Source of the DNA: Alphaproteobacteria bacterium
GTDB taxonomy: Bacteria > Pseudomonadota > Alphaproteobacteria > Ferrovibrionales > Ferrovibrionaceae
Reading direction: 5' to 3'
Assembly (NCBI GenBank): GCA_017307375.1
Contig: JAFKFH010000010.1
Coordinates: 1 to 64,000, forward strand
DNA: 64,000 nt
In this document: piece after piece, positions 37,728 to 44,909 of the stretch
Layout: every line of letters starts with the position of its first letter
Position numbering within the stretch: the stretch's first letter is position 1
Notes under the pieces: model-generated
Seen by the model: only the letters and a program-made list of their open reading frames with translations
Database searches by the model: none
Told to the model about the DNA's origin: nothing
Made by a program: the position numbers and the translations under genes

Positions 37728-37970
37728 ATGGCCCGCCACGAACTCCTGTCCCCGCTGCCCGGCACGTTCTACCGCCGCCCCAGCCCCGAGGCACCGCCCT
37801 TCGTCGCGGTCGGGCAGACCATCGCCGCCGGCACTGTGGTCGGCCTGGTCGAGGTGATGAAGACGTTCAACGAAGTCCAGGCCGAGACCGGCGGTACCGT
37901 CGTCGAGATCCTCGTCGAGAACGAGGATGCGGTCGAGGCCGGCCAGGCCCTGCTGATCGTCGAGGCCTGA
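37728..37970 (+). CDS. Biotin carboxyl carrier domain protein
   Basis: An 80-residue single biotinyl domain. The biotin-acceptor Lys45 is in LVEVMKTFNEV, a slightly varied form of the EAMKM motif, and the flanking beta-strands match BCCP/lipoyl folds. It lacks the N-terminal region of fatty-acid AccB, which argues for a role limited to this operon. Lies between pxpA and the biotin carboxylase gene with gaps of 18 and 5 nt. Confidence 0.88.
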   Translation: MARHELLSPLPGTFYRRPSPEAPPFVAVGQTIAAGTVVGLVEVMKTFNEVQAETGGTVVEILVENEDAVEAGQALLIVEA

Positions 37971-37975
37971 CGACG

Positions 37976-39325
37976 ATGCCGACCAAGCTGCTCGTCGCCA
38001 ATCGCGGGGAGATCGCGGTGCGGGTGATCCGCGCCGCCCGCGAACTGGGTATCCGGACCGTCGCCGTGCATTCGACCGCCGACCGCGACGGCCTGGCCGT
38101 GCGACTGGCCGACGAGGCCGTCGAGATCGGCCCGGCCCAGGCGACGAAAAGCTACCTGAATGCCCAGGCGCTGCTGGATGCGGCGAAGTCGACCGGTGCC
38201 GATGCGATCCACCCCGGCTACGGCTTCCTGTCGGAAAACGCCGCCTTCGCCGAAGCCGTGACCCGGGCCGGGCTGATCTTCGTCGGCCCGTCGGCCGAGG
38301 CGATCCGGCGCATGGGCGACAAGGCCGCCGCACGTGCCGCCGCGATGTCGGCCGACGTACCCACCGTGCCCGGCAGCGACGGCGTCGTCGAGAGCGTCGA
38401 CGAGGCGCTGCGGATCGCCGGGACGATCGGCTATCCGGTCATGATCAAGGCCTCGGCCGGCGGCGGCGGCCGCGGCATCCGCATCGCCCGTGACGCGGCG
38501 GAACTGACCCAGGTGATGCCGGTGGCGCAGGGCGAGGCCCAGGCCGCCTTCGGCAATGGCGCGGTCTATCTCGAACGCTTCATCGGCCGCGCCCGGCATG
38601 TCGAGGTCCAGATCCTCGGCGACGGCCATCGGGTCGTGCATCTGTTCGAGCGCGACTGCTCGCTGCAGCGGCGGCGGCAGAAAGTGTTCGAGGAGGCGGT
38701 GTCGCCCGCGCTGGACGAGGCCACGCGCCAGCGGCTTTGCAAGTCGGCGGTGCGGCTGGCCGAGGCGGTCGGCTACGCCGGCGCCGGCACGCTGGAATAT
38801 CTCTACGACGCCGATACCGCCGAGTTCTTCTTCATCGAGATGAACACCCGCATCCAGGTCGAACACCCGATCACCGAGATGATCACCGGCGTCGACCTGG
38901 TGCGCGAGATGCTGAAGATCGCCGGAGGCAACCGGCTTGGCCTCGCCCAGGAGGATATCGTGCGGCGCGGCCATGCGATCGAGGTGCGGCTGAACGCCGA
39001 GGATCCCGATCGCAACTTCGCGCCCAATCCCGGCCGGATAGAGGGGCTGACCTGGCCGGGCGGGCCCGGCGTGCGCATCGATTCGATGCTCTATCCCGGC
39101 TACGCGATCCCGCCGTTCTACGATTCGCTGCTGGCCAAGCTGATCGTCTGGGACGAGACGCGCGACGCCGCGCTGAACCGGCTGGGCCGTGCGCTCGACG
39201 AACTGCGCATCGACGGGGTGAAGACGACCGCATCGCTGCATCGCCGGCTGGTCGACGATGCCGACGTGCGGGCCGGGCGGGTGGACACCAACTGGCTCGA
39301 ACGATGGATGCAGCCGACCGCCTGA
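37976..39325 (+). CDS. Biotin carboxylase (AccC-like)
   Basis: 449-residue ATP-grasp enzyme carboxylating biotin with bicarbonate. The start KLLVANRGEIAVRVIRAARELG is canonical; the ATP-binding glycine loop is KASAGGGGRGIRIA, and FIEMNTRIQVEHPITEMITG carries catalytic Glu and Arg residues. Length equals housekeeping AccC, but location inside the pxp operon and its private carrier protein suggest a dedicated function. ATG 37976 is 5 nt after the carrier stop. Confidence 0.88.
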   Translation: MPTKLLVANRGEIAVRVIRAARELGIRTVAVHSTADRDGLAVRLADEAVEIGPAQATKSYLNAQALLDAAKSTGADAIHPGYGFLSENAAFAEAVTRAGLIFVGPSAEAIRRMGDKAAARAAAMSADVPTVPGSDGVVESVDEALRIAGTIGYPVMIKASAGGGGRGIRIARDAAELTQVMPVAQGEAQAAFGNGAVYLERFIGRARHVEVQILGDGHRVVHLFERDCSLQRRRQKVFEEAVSPALDEATRQRLCKSAVRLAEAVGYAGAGTLEYLYDADTAEFFFIEMNTRIQVEHPITEMITGVDLVREMLKIAGGNRLGLAQEDIVRRGHAIEVRLNAEDPDRNFAPNPGRIEGLTWPGGPGVRIDSMLYPGYAIPPFYDSLLAKLIVWDETRDAALNRLGRALDELRIDGVKTTASLHRRLVDDADVRAGRVDTNWLERWMQPTA

Positions 39326-39373
39326 CGGCGGAGAGACCGACTACGGGGCAGGCAACAGAAAAGGGACGAGGCA

Positions 39374-40258
39374 ATGGCGCCTAGGCCGGCACGCTACAGT
39401 TTCGGCGGCGACGAACATCTGTTCGTCGAACTCGACGAGGAAATGTCGCTCGATGCCTTCTTCAAGGGTATGGCGATCACCTCGGCAGTACGCGACCGCA
39501 AGATACCGGGCATCACCGACATCTGCCCGGCGAACGCCTCCTACCAGATCCGCTTCGACCCAGACGTCATCGCGCCCGGCGCGGTGCTCGACCTGCTGAA
39601 GGGCATCGAAGCCGAACTGGGCGAGGCCGAGATCGAGCTGAAGACCCGGATCATCGAGATCCCGGTCCTCTACAACGATCCCTGGACCAACGAGACGCAG
39701 GGCCGCTTCCGCGACCGCCACCAGGACCCGTCCTCGACCGACCTGCAATACGCGGCGCGGATCAACGGCTATGGCGGCGTCGACGACTTCGTCGCCGCCC
39801 ATGCCGGCGCACCCTGGTTCGTGTCGATGGTCGGTTTTGTCGCCGGCCTGCCGTTCATGTTCCAGATGGTCGAGCGGCAGCGGCAGATCGAGGTGCCGAA
39901 ATATGTCCGTCCCCGCACCGACACGCCGAAACTGACCATCGGCCACGGTGGCTGCTTCGGCTGCATCTACTCGGTGCGCGGCGCCGGCGGCTACCAGATG
40001 TTCGGCGTGACCCCGGCGCCGATCTTCGATCCGGCCCAGGGACTGCCCTATCTGCGCGATTTCATGTGCTTCTTCCGGCCTGGCGACATCGTCAAGTTCA
40101 AGCCGATCGACCGTGCCGCCTACGATAGTGCCGTGGCCGAGGTCGAGGCCGGCCGCTTCGACCTGCTGATCCGCCCGGTCGACTTCTCGCTGAAGAAATT
40201 CCTCGAAGATCCCGCTGCCTACAACCAGGGCCTGACGGAGGTGCTCCATGGCCATTGA
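39374..40258 (+). CDS. pxpB: PxpB-like / allophanate hydrolase subunit 1 domain protein
   Basis: 294-residue protein of the AHS1 family (KipI/PxpB). The same fold forms one half of the carboxyltransferase in urea carboxylase. Motifs seen: FGGDEHLFVEL, ITDICPANASYQIRFDP, EIPVLYNDPW and FMFQMVERQRQIEVPKY. It overlaps the PxpC gene by 11 bp, so subunits 1 and 2 are made together. Longer than Bacillus PxpB (about 240 residues), matching biotin-linked versions. Confidence 0.85.
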   Translation: MAPRPARYSFGGDEHLFVELDEEMSLDAFFKGMAITSAVRDRKIPGITDICPANASYQIRFDPDVIAPGAVLDLLKGIEAELGEAEIELKTRIIEIPVLYNDPWTNETQGRFRDRHQDPSSTDLQYAARINGYGGVDDFVAAHAGAPWFVSMVGFVAGLPFMFQMVERQRQIEVPKYVRPRTDTPKLTIGHGGCFGCIYSVRGAGGYQMFGVTPAPIFDPAQGLPYLRDFMCFFRPGDIVKFKPIDRAAYDSAVAEVEAGRFDLLIRPVDFSLKKFLEDPAAYNQGLTEVLHGH

Positions 40259-41222
40259 GGTGATCAAGCCGGGCCTGGCGACGTCGGTACAGGATGCCGG
40301 CCGGTCGGGCTATTACCATCTGGGCATCCCGCCATCGGGCGCGCTGGACCAGTACTCGTTCCGCGCCGCCAACCTGCTGGTCGGCAATGACGAGGGCGCG
40401 GCGGTGCTGGAACTGACGATGCTGGGGCCGGAACTGGCTTTCCGCCGCGATGCCGTCATCGCGGTGACCGGCGCGGTCATGACCCCGAAGCTCGACGGCG
40501 TCGCCCAGGCCTGCAACACCGCGCTGGCGGTCAAGGCTGGCCAGGTGCTGTCCTTCGATTTCCTGAAGGGCGGCGCCCGTGCCTATCTGGCCGTCGCCGG
40601 TGGCATCGACGTACCCGTCGTGCTCGGCAGCCGCTCGACCTACGGCCTCGGCGCCTTCGGCGGCCATCAGGGCCGCAAGCTGGCGGCGGGCGACGTCCTC
40701 CCGATCGGCGCCGGCACGCCGGTGCGCGCCGGCCGCAGCCTCGATCCGGCGCTGCAGCCGGTGCTGGAAAAGGCGGTCGAGCTGCGCGTGGTGCCCGGCC
40801 TCTACGATCACCGCGTGACCAGGGCGTCGATGGAGGCGTTCTATGCCGATACCTGGTCGGTGGCGCCGGAAGCCGACCGCATCGGCTATCGCTATCGTGG
40901 CGGCCGGCCGCTCGAGTTCGTCGCCCGGACCCAGCCGTTCGGCGCCGGTTCCGACCCGTCGAACATCGTCGATGCCTGCTATCCGATCGGCTCGATCCAG
41001 GTGCCGGCCGGCCTCGAACCGATCGTGCTGCATCGCGATGCGGTGTCGGGCGGCGGCTACATGATGGTCGGCACGGTGATATCGGCCGATCTCGACCGCA
41101 TCGGCCAGATGCAGCCGAACCACAAGGCCCGCTTCGTCGTCGTCGACTTGGCGGCGGCCCTGGCGGCGCGGGCCGAGCGCCGCGCCCGCCTCGACCGGCT
41201 GCGCGCCAGTCTCGCCCTTTAG
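40248..41222 (+). CDS. pxpC: PxpC-like / biotin-dependent carboxyltransferase family protein (AHS2)
   Basis: 324-residue AHS2/KipA-family protein, the second carboxyltransferase half. Typical opening IEVIKPGLATSVQDAGRSGYYHLGIPPSGALDQYSFRAANLLV (first 45 residues, in short) and GGRPLEFVARTQPFGAG... with the C-terminal GGYMMVGTVISADLDRIGQ. Forms a pair with PxpB. Together with the carrier and carboxylase it makes a complete split version of a urea carboxylase-type enzyme. Confidence 0.85.
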   Translation: MAIEVIKPGLATSVQDAGRSGYYHLGIPPSGALDQYSFRAANLLVGNDEGAAVLELTMLGPELAFRRDAVIAVTGAVMTPKLDGVAQACNTALAVKAGQVLSFDFLKGGARAYLAVAGGIDVPVVLGSRSTYGLGAFGGHQGRKLAAGDVLPIGAGTPVRAGRSLDPALQPVLEKAVELRVVPGLYDHRVTRASMEAFYADTWSVAPEADRIGYRYRGGRPLEFVARTQPFGAGSDPSNIVDACYPIGSIQVPAGLEPIVLHRDAVSGGGYMMVGTVISADLDRIGQMQPNHKARFVVVDLAAALAARAERRARLDRLRASLAL

Positions 41223-41248
41223 AACAAGTAGCAACAGGAGAGGTACCG

Positions 41249-42316
41249 ATGAACAAGAAGACCCTGGCGCTGGCGCTTGCCGGCGGCATGCTGATCGCCG
41301 CCCCGGCCATGGCCGCCGACTGGTTCCCCTACCCCGCCGAGATCACGACGCCGCCGTTCGCGGCCGACGGCCGGGTCAGCCCGACGACCTACGTGCCGCT
41401 GGCCAAGGCCGACAAGAAGTGGAACATCTGCGTCTCGTTCCCGCATATGAAGGATGCCTACTGGCTCGGCGTCGACTACGGCGTGGTCGAGGAAGCCAAG
41501 CGCCAGGGCGTCAAGCTGCAGGTGGTCGAGGCCGGCGGCTACACCAATCTCGCCAAGCAGATCTCGCAGCTGGAGGATTGCGTCGCCGGCGGCGCCAACG
41601 CGCTGGTCATCGGGGCGATCTCGGCCGACGGCCTGAACAATGTGGTCAAGGCCGCCGCCGCCAAGAAGATCCCGGTCATCGATCTGGTCAACGGCATCAA
41701 TTCGCCTGATATCTCGGCCAAGTCGCTGGTCTCGTTCTACACGATGGGCCAGTCGACCGGCGAGTACCTGGCCAAGCTGCATCCCGCCGGATCGAAGAAG
41801 GTCAAGGTCGGCTGGTTCCCGGGACCGGCCGGCGCCGGCTGGGTCGAGGCCGCGCACAAGGGCTTCATGGACGCGGTGAAGGGCTCGGCCCTCGAGGTGC
41901 TGGAACCGAAGTACGGCGATACCGGCAAGGAGGCGCAGTCGAAGCTGGTCGAGGACGTGCTGCAGGCCAATCCCGACCTCGCCTACGTCGCCGGCACCGC
42001 GGTCACGGCCGAGGCGGCACAGGGCATCGTGCGGTCGCGCAACCTGGACGGCAAGGTCAAGATTCTGGCCTTCTACATGACCCCCGACGTCTATTCCGGC
42101 ATCGAGCGCGGGCGCATCATGGCCGCCCCCGCCGACTCGATGGTGATCCAGGGGCGCATCGCCGTCGACCAGGCGGTGCGCCTGCTGGAAGGCAAGGACG
42201 TCGTCCGCCATGTCGGACCGAAGATCTTCGTCGTCGACTCCAGCAACGTGAAGTCGGTGCCGCGCTCGTCGATCCTGCCGCCGGCGACGTTCAAGCCGGT
42301 GTTCTCGGTCAATTGA
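41249..42316 (+). CDS. Periplasmic sugar-type (TorT-like) ABC substrate-binding protein
   Basis: 355-residue type 1 periplasmic binding protein with a clear signal peptide (LALALAGGMLIAAPAMAA). The segments ICVSFPHMKDAYWLGVDYGVVEEAKRQG and ALVIGAISADG are typical of the TorT branch of the ribose-binding protein family. An AGGAGAGG precedes ATG 41249. It supplies the adjacent RbsA/RbsC-type transporter; followed by a strong hairpin at 42322-42352. Ligand unknown; operon content hints at an amide or N-heterocycle rather than a sugar. Confidence 0.85.
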   Translation: MNKKTLALALAGGMLIAAPAMAADWFPYPAEITTPPFAADGRVSPTTYVPLAKADKKWNICVSFPHMKDAYWLGVDYGVVEEAKRQGVKLQVVEAGGYTNLAKQISQLEDCVAGGANALVIGAISADGLNNVVKAAAAKKIPVIDLVNGINSPDISAKSLVSFYTMGQSTGEYLAKLHPAGSKKVKVGWFPGPAGAGWVEAAHKGFMDAVKGSALEVLEPKYGDTGKEAQSKLVEDVLQANPDLAYVAGTAVTAEAAQGIVRSRNLDGKVKILAFYMTPDVYSGIERGRIMAAPADSMVIQGRIAVDQAVRLLEGKDVVRHVGPKIFVVDSSNVKSVPRSSILPPATFKPVFSVN

Positions 42317-42321
42317 CCCCC

Positions 42322-42352
42322 GTCGGGGCGTCCCGGCGCGGGGCGCCCCGAC
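42322..42352 (+). terminator. Intercistronic hairpin after the TorT-like binding protein
   Basis: GTCGGGGCG (42322-42330) and CGCCCCGAC (42344-42352) are perfectly complementary around a 13-nt loop, followed only by CTTTC, so termination would be weak. It occupies the 46-bp gap between the binding-protein stop and the ATPase ATG: the third case in this window of a hairpin directly after an ABC binding-protein gene. Confidence 0.7.
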
Positions 42353-42362
42353 CTTTCACGGC

Positions 42363-43880
42363 ATGGATCAGATGGCCACGCCCCTCCTCGAACTCGTCGA
42401 CGTCACCAAGCAGTTTCCGGGCGTCCGTGCATTGGACGGCGTCAGCGCCACGCTGGAACGCGGCGAGGTCCATGTGCTGTTCGGCGAGAACGGTGCCGGC
42501 AAGTCGACCCTGATATCGATGGTGGCCGGCGTGCACCAGCCGACCTCGGGCGAGATCCGCTTCGAGGGCGAGCCGGTGACCTTCGCCTCGGTCCATGAGG
42601 CCCGCGCCCGCGGCATCTCGGCCGTGTTCCAGGAATTCTCGCTGGTGCCGACGCTGTCGGTCGCCGAAAACCTGTTCCTCGGCGATGAACCGAGGCGCTT
42701 CGGCCTGCTGCAGCCACGGCGGCAGCGGGCCATGGCACGCGACCTGCTGGCGCGCATCGGTTTCGACATTGACGTCGACCTGCCGGTCGGCCGCCTGAGC
42801 CGTGCCCAGCAGCAGATGGTCGAGATCGCCAAGGCGTTCCGCGGCGAACTGAAGCTGCTGATCCTCGACGAGCCGACCGCCTCGCTGTCGGAGAAGGAGA
42901 CCGAGCGGCTGTTCGCACTGGTCGACCAGTTGCGGGTACGGGGTATCGGCATCCTCTACATCACCCATCGCCTGCAGGAGATCCGCCAGATCGCCGACCG
43001 CATCACGGTGCTGCGCGACGGCCGCCAGATCGCGACCGTCGATGCCCGCATCCCCGAGCGCGAGCTGATCGAGATGATGGCCGGCCGCGCCATCGCCGAG
43101 ATCTACCCGGCCATCGCCCATCGCCCCGGCGAGGTCATGCTGGAACTCGACGCCGTCTCGACCGCCTCCGGCGTGGCCGGCGCCTCGCTGACGGTCCGGC
43201 GCGGCGAAGTCGTCGGCATCGCCGGCCTCGTCGGCTGCGGCAAGTCGGAAGTGATGCGGGCCGCCTTCGGCGCCGACCGGCTCACCGCCGGCACCGTCCG
43301 CTTCCGCGGGCAGGCGCAACCCCGACCGCGCCCCTCGGCGATGTGGCGCGCCGGCTTCTTCTACCTGCCGCCAGACCGGCGCGAGGAAGGCCTGGTGCTG
43401 TCGTTCCCGGCCCGCGCCAACATCACCCTGCCTGCCCTGCGCGACCGGCGCCATCGCGCCTGGCCGTTCGGCCTGTCCGCACGGGCCGAGCGCGCGACGG
43501 CCCGCGATCTCGCCCGCCGCGTCGACCTGGCCGACCGCAATCTCGGCCGGCCCGTCGGCCTGCTGTCGGGCGGCAACCAGCAGAAGGCCCTGTTCGCCAA
43601 GGGGCTGTCGACCGACATCGCGCTCTATGTCTTCGACGAACCGACCGTCGGCGTCGACGTCGGCACCCGCGCGACCCTCTATGCGCTGATCAAGGAACTG
43701 GCGGAAGGCGGGGCGGCGGTCGTCGTCGTCTCCTCCGACCTGCCGGAGGTCATGCATCTGTCGCACCGCCTCTACGTCATGGCCGGCGGGCGCGTCACCG
43801 CCGAGCTGAGCGGGCCCGAAATCACCGAAACCGCCGTCCTGCGGCATTTCTTCGACCACAGCGCGGAGACCGCGTCATGA
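42363..43880 (+). CDS. Sugar-type ABC transporter ATP-binding protein (RbsA-like)
   Basis: 505-residue protein with two ATPase halves. First half: Walker A FGENGAGKST and ABC signature region LSRAQQQMVEIAKAF; second half: degenerate Walker A VGCGKSEVMRA and LSGGNQQKALFAKGL. This asymmetry is standard for RbsA-type importers. Start may be ATG 42363 or 42372. Stop overlaps the permease ATG (ATGA, 43877-43880). Confidence 0.88.
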   Translation: MDQMATPLLELVDVTKQFPGVRALDGVSATLERGEVHVLFGENGAGKSTLISMVAGVHQPTSGEIRFEGEPVTFASVHEARARGISAVFQEFSLVPTLSVAENLFLGDEPRRFGLLQPRRQRAMARDLLARIGFDIDVDLPVGRLSRAQQQMVEIAKAFRGELKLLILDEPTASLSEKETERLFALVDQLRVRGIGILYITHRLQEIRQIADRITVLRDGRQIATVDARIPERELIEMMAGRAIAEIYPAIAHRPGEVMLELDAVSTASGVAGASLTVRRGEVVGIAGLVGCGKSEVMRAAFGADRLTAGTVRFRGQAQPRPRPSAMWRAGFFYLPPDRREEGLVLSFPARANITLPALRDRRHRAWPFGLSARAERATARDLARRVDLADRNLGRPVGLLSGGNQQKALFAKGLSTDIALYVFDEPTVGVDVGTRATLYALIKELAEGGAAVVVVSSDLPEVMHLSHRLYVMAGGRVTAELSGPEITETAVLRHFFDHSAETAS

Positions 43881-44899
43881 AAGCCACGACCTCCGCCCCC
43901 GCCGAGATCGCCCGCCCGCAGCCGGCCGGCGAACGCATCGCCGCGCTGGTCTTCCGCATCGGCGTCCTGCCGATCCTGATGATCGCGGCGCTGGCGGTCT
44001 TCACCGGCCTTTCCGACCAGTTCCTGACGATCCAGAACCTGACCAACCTGCTGCGCCAGTCGGTCTATCTGATCCTGGTCGCGCTGGGCCAGATGCTGGC
44101 CCTGATCACCGGGGGCTTCGACCTGTCGGTCGGCACGATCATCGCGCTGACGTCGGTCATCGCCGCGATGGCGATGACCGCGATCGGCGCCGACCTGCCC
44201 GACGCGGCCTGGATCGCCATCCTCGGCGGCTGCGCCGCAGGCTTCCTCGCTGCCGCAGGCGTCGGGCTGGTGAACGGGGTCGGCATCGCCTATTTCGGGG
44301 TCTCGCCGTTCATCATGACGCTCGGCGTGCAGTCGGTCGGCTTCGGGCTCGCCCTCTACCTGACCGGCGGCGTGCCGGTCTCCGGTCTGCCGCCGGAATT
44401 CTCCGACGTGCTGGGCTTCGGCACCGTGCTGGGCATTCCGACCCCGGTACTGATCTGTATCGCCGCGATCCTTGCCGCGCTGCTGTTGCTGGAACGCACG
44501 GCGCTCGGCCGCCATTTCTACGCGGTCGGCGGCAACGCCAAGGCAGCGACGCTGTCCGGTATCGAGACCAGGCGCGTGCTGCTTGCCGCCTACATCATCT
44601 GCGCCCTGCTTGCCGCGGTATCGGGCCTGCTGCTGACCGCACGCACCGAAAGCGGGGAAGCCAATCTCGGCGGCACGGTGGCGCTGGAATCGATCGCGGC
44701 CTGCGTCATTGCCGGCGTGTCGTTGCGCGGCGGCATGGGGCGGGTCGGCAGCGTCGTGCTCGGCGCCATCTTCATCGGACTGATCCAGAACGGCATGAAC
44801 CTCGCCTCGATCGGCTCGTACCTGCAGATGGTCGTGCTGGGCGCGTTGCTGGTCTGCGCCGTCATCGCCGACCAGCTGCGCCATCGCTTCCAGCGCTAA
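43877..44899 (+). CDS. Sugar-type ABC transporter permease (RbsC-like)
   Basis: 340-residue permease with eight to ten hydrophobic segments. The family motifs ALGQMLALITGGFDLSVG, GRHFYAVGGNAKAATLSGI and ESIAACVIAGVSLRGGMGRV are those of RbsC/BPD_transp_2. ATG 43877 is coupled to the ATPase gene by a 4-bp overlap. Functions as the homodimeric channel of the transporter. Confidence 0.9.
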   Translation: MKATTSAPAEIARPQPAGERIAALVFRIGVLPILMIAALAVFTGLSDQFLTIQNLTNLLRQSVYLILVALGQMLALITGGFDLSVGTIIALTSVIAAMAMTAIGADLPDAAWIAILGGCAAGFLAAAGVGLVNGVGIAYFGVSPFIMTLGVQSVGFGLALYLTGGVPVSGLPPEFSDVLGFGTVLGIPTPVLICIAAILAALLLLERTALGRHFYAVGGNAKAATLSGIETRRVLLAAYIICALLAAVSGLLLTARTESGEANLGGTVALESIAACVIAGVSLRGGMGRVGSVVLGAIFIGLIQNGMNLASIGSYLQMVVLGALLVCAVIADQLRHRFQR

Positions 44900-44909
44900 A
44901 GGAAATCAC

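Noticed and set aside
37728-39325. Calling the carrier and carboxylase genes the housekeeping acetyl-CoA carboxylase accB/accC
   Set aside because: The carrier lacks the AccB N-terminal region, its biotin motif is VMKT, and both genes are embedded in the pxp operon, so a dedicated enzyme is more likely.
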